This document shows positions 13,631 to 15,127 of a stretch of 15,127 nt of DNA, in pieces. The notes under the pieces were generated by a model, which did not search any database, had not been told where the DNA came from, and saw only the letters and a list, made by a program, of their open reading frames with translations. Origin of the DNA: Bacillota bacterium (lineage in GTDB: Bacteria; Bacillota; Clostridia; Tissierellales; Sedimentibacteraceae); the NCBI GenBank assembly GCA_023425285.1, contig JAFACY010000189.1:1-15127 (forward strand). The letters are read 5' to 3'. Within the stretch, counting starts at the first letter, position 1. Each line of letters begins with the position of its first letter. The position numbers and the translations under genes were made by a program.

Positions 13631-13683
13631 CACCACCCTATGAAAGAATTTTTACCTCCTTTCATTTGAGATGGGTCAACCAT
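13630..13683 (-). CDS. Possible 17-codon leader frame before the toxin
   Basis: ATG at 13683 opens a frame MVDPSQMKGGKNSFIGW whose TGA (13632-13630) overlaps the first toxin ATG as TGATG, the geometry of coupled translation. The strong AAAGGAGGT (13662-13654) lies inside this frame and has no standard start codon 5-9 bases downstream. The leader ATG itself has only a weak site (CAGGG, 1 base away). It may be a coupling frame, a ribosome standby site, or untranslated. Confidence 0.3.
   Translation of the reverse strand: MVDPSQMKGGKNSFIGW
13640..13665 (-). repeat. Leader hairpin displaying an SD-like sequence
   Basis: ATGAAAG (13665-13659) and CTTTCAT (13646-13640) form a perfect 7-bp inverted repeat in the toxin mRNA leader. 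The GAGGT part of the AAAGGAGGT site is in its 12-base loop. Such a structure could present or withhold a ribosome standby site upstream of the toxin start. Confidence 0.5.
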
Positions 13684-13708
13684 ACCCTGCCACTACCTAT
13701 TCATAGGT

Positions 13709-13737
13709 ATTTTACCATATTTTTCATTGAACTTCAA
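13709..13737 (-). promoter_or_regulatory. Promoter of the toxin mRNA
   Basis: TTGAAG (13737-13732), 17 bases, TAAAAT (13714-13709) on the minus strand. Transcription would start near 13702, giving a leader of about 70 bases that begins near a small palindrome (CCTATGAATAGG). Confidence 0.65.
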
Positions 13738-13761
13738 AGATTTTGTTTGCTTAATTTATAT

Positions 13762-13810
13762 AAAAGGAACAGTAAGCTGATTGCAACACAGTCAGTTTAC
13801 CGTTCCCCTT
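13762..13810 (-). terminator. Terminator of the trmR-U32 operon
   Basis: On the minus strand a long stem of about 19 bp (arms 13810-13792 and 13780-13762), with a few G-U pairs and one A-C mismatch around an 11-base loop, is followed by TTTTATAT. It starts 5 bases after the stop codon of the U32 gene. Confidence 0.8.
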
Positions 13811-13815
13811 GTATT

Positions 13816-15036
13816 TTAGTCGACTTTTTTTCTTAGGATGAAGTATGGTTCTACTTCCTCGTTCATTTGTATTTTTATCATTTGCTGAGGATGTGGCGCG
13901 GAATCTATTTTGTTGCCGGCTTCATCCTGCATGTTTACTGCTGTTAATTCAAAGTGTCTGCCCTTGGGACCGAAGCACTCCAGCAAATCTCCCTCGCTGA
14001 ATTTATTTCTTTGCTCTACAAGAGCCGTCTTTGTTTCCTTATCATATGACCTTATGATTCCCACAACGTCATAGGTTCTTATATAGCTGCTCGAGGTGTA
14101 AAGCTGTCCGTCCTTGTATGGATTTCCAAAATAGAACCCATACGAAAAATCTCTGTGTGATGATTTTTCAAGTTCTTCCTTCCAATAGCCGGTATTTCTT
14201 TCTTCGAGTGGCTTTTCGAGCTCATCAAGAGCATTTCTGTAGGAACGTACGGCAATTGCCGTATAGTATTCACTTTTATTTCTTCCTTCTATTTTTAAAG
14301 CCTTAATGCCTATTTCCTTAAATCTGTCGAGATGCTCAACCATGCACATATCCTTGGAATTCATGATAAACGTCCCTTCATCATTTTCCTCTATGGGATA
14401 ATATTCGCCCGGTCTTTTTTCTTCAACAAGATTATATTTCCATCTGCATGCCTGCGCACAGTCACCTTTATTTGAAAATCTGCCTGTCATGAAGCTGCTC
14501 AGCAGGCATCGGCCGGAATATGATATGCACATTGCTCCGTGCACAAACGCTTCAAATTCCAAGTCCTTGGGTGAATTTTTAACTATGTCCTCTATTTCCT
14601 TAAATGTAAGCTCACGAGCTAAAACAATTCTGTTAACCCCCTGTCTGTACCAGAAATTAGCAGTGTGATAATTTGTTGTGTTTGCCTGTGTTGATAAATG
14701 AATCCTCATATCCGGAACTGTTTGTTTTATAATATCAATCAGTCCGGGATCAGCTACTATAAGCGCATCCGCTCCTATTTTCCGCAAATATTTCAGATAT
14801 TCTTCAATACCTATCAAATCATCATTATGAGGAACTATATTTACGGTTATGTTTGATTTCTTTCCATGCTTATGGCAGTATTCAATTCCTTCTTCCAGTT
14901 CCTTCTGAGAAAAATTCCTGCCTCCTGCTCTCATTCCCATTGATTTGCCGGCAAAATATATTTCATCAGCTCCGTATTCAACTGCCATAATTAATTTATC
15001 CATAGTGCCCGCAGGCGCTAATAGTCTTGGTAACAT
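13816..15036 (-). CDS. trhP: U32 family peptidase-like tRNA hydroxylation protein (TrhP type)
   Basis: A 406-residue U32-family protein. Despite the name, members with this architecture (YegQ/TrhP, Bacillus YrrO) take part in hydroxylating uridine 34 of tRNAs to ho5U. The barrel-type core begins LLAPAGTMDKLIMAVEYGAD (5-24). The U32 signature EAFVHGAMCISYSGRCLLSS spans about 162-181, and four cysteines C170, C177, C193 and C197 (GDCAQAC) are placed as in the family and may hold an Fe-S cluster. A C-terminal beta-rich domain follows (about 320-400). The start at 15036 has AAAGGAG 5 bases upstream, overlapping the stop of the methyltransferase gene 10 bases away. That pairing (hydroxylase then methylase) supports the role. 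It may be either of the two paralogues TrhP1/TrhP2. Confidence 0.88.
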   Translation of the reverse strand: MLPRLLAPAGTMDKLIMAVEYGADEIYFAGKSMGMRAGGRNFSQKELEEGIEYCHKHGKKSNITVNIVPHNDDLIGIEEYLKYLRKIGADALIVADPGLIDIIKQTVPDMRIHLSTQANTTNYHTANFWYRQGVNRIVLARELTFKEIEDIVKNSPKDLEFEAFVHGAMCISYSGRCLLSSFMTGRFSNKGDCAQACRWKYNLVEEKRPGEYYPIEENDEGTFIMNSKDMCMVEHLDRFKEIGIKALKIEGRNKSEYYTAIAVRSYRNALDELEKPLEERNTGYWKEELEKSSHRDFSYGFYFGNPYKDGQLYTSSSYIRTYDVVGIIRSYDKETKTALVEQRNKFSEGDLLECFGPKGRHFELTAVNMQDEAGNKIDSAPHPQQMIKIQMNEEVEPYFILRKKVD

Positions 15037-15046
15037 GCTTTCTCCT

Positions 15047-15127
15047 TTATTTTAACAATGTAACTGCCAGTCCGTCTCCCAATGGAAGAACGGAAGTAAT
15101 AAATCTGTCATCGTGTGATATATATTC
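15047..15127 (-). CDS. trmR: O-methyltransferase C-terminal end (TrmR/YrrM type), partial
   Basis: Only the last 26 codons are in the window; the frame is open to the right edge. The tail HDDRFITSVLPLGDGLAVT followed by LLK and a stop is the typical end of family 3 SAM-dependent O-methyltransferases, where LP(I/L)GDGL(A/L) forms the last strand. In Bacillus the homologue TrmR methylates ho5U34 in tRNA and sits upstream of the U32 genes. Position and tail agree with this role. Identity is inferred from a short piece. Confidence 0.75.
   Translation of the reverse strand, partial: EYISHDDRFITSVLPLGDGLAVTLLK

Overview
The window reads as a piece of chromosome from an anaerobic, endospore-forming, low-GC member of the Bacillota, most likely Clostridia or Tissierellia. 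This rests on an intact sporulation sigma factor K gene with its membrane pro-sequence, an AT-rich sequence with strong AGGAGG-type ribosome sites, a D-Ala-D-Ala carboxypeptidase of the DacF type, the nadD-yqeK-rsfS block typical of Firmicutes, and a trmR-U32 tRNA-modification pair. The genus cannot be fixed from the sequence alone. No tRNA, rRNA, insertion sequence, integrase or CRISPR array was seen.

Left part (1-4270). A MocR-type GntR regulator, cut by the window edge, and a LysR regulator lie in tandem on the minus strand. The LysR gene is divergent from an MFS exporter or uptake protein. A palindromic LysR-type box overlaps the -35 of the exporter promoter, so this is a classic regulator/target pair. 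A D-alanyl-D-alanine carboxypeptidase with its own promoter follows on the plus strand and ends at a perfect bidirectional terminator.

Middle (4268-8407, minus strand). One probable transcription unit runs right to left: mannose-family PTS IIA, IIB and a fused IIC-IID protein, then nadD, yqeK, rsfS and ridA. Spacing is very tight, with two ATGA overlaps and gaps of 3 to 25 bases, and no terminator lies inside. The PTS therefore appears tied to NAD synthesis, Ap4A/HD hydrolase, ribosome silencing and imine detoxification genes, with no sugar-catabolic gene in sight. Divergent from it lie a Met/Pro-rich repeat protein of unknown function and sigK, each followed by a strong hairpin terminator.

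Right part (9985-15127, minus strand). A luxE-luxC pair (acyl-protein synthetase and acyl-CoA reductase, the fatty-aldehyde half of the bacterial luminescence pathway) stands without luciferase genes. It is preceded by a DUF2164 protein and a small rhomboid protease with its own promoter. Upstream of the rhomboid is a 466-base stretch that looks empty but holds a type I toxin-antitoxin locus: a 28-residue TxpA/holin-like toxin on the minus strand and a converging antisense RNA on the plus strand, each with a near-consensus promoter, meeting at a shared 12-bp hairpin. The window ends with a U32 peptidase-family tRNA hydroxylation protein and the last 26 codons of an O-methyltransferase of the TrmR type.

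The least expected items are the unannotated type I toxin-antitoxin locus with a coupled upstream reading frame, the luxCE pair without luciferase, and the IIC-IID fusion driving a nadD operon.
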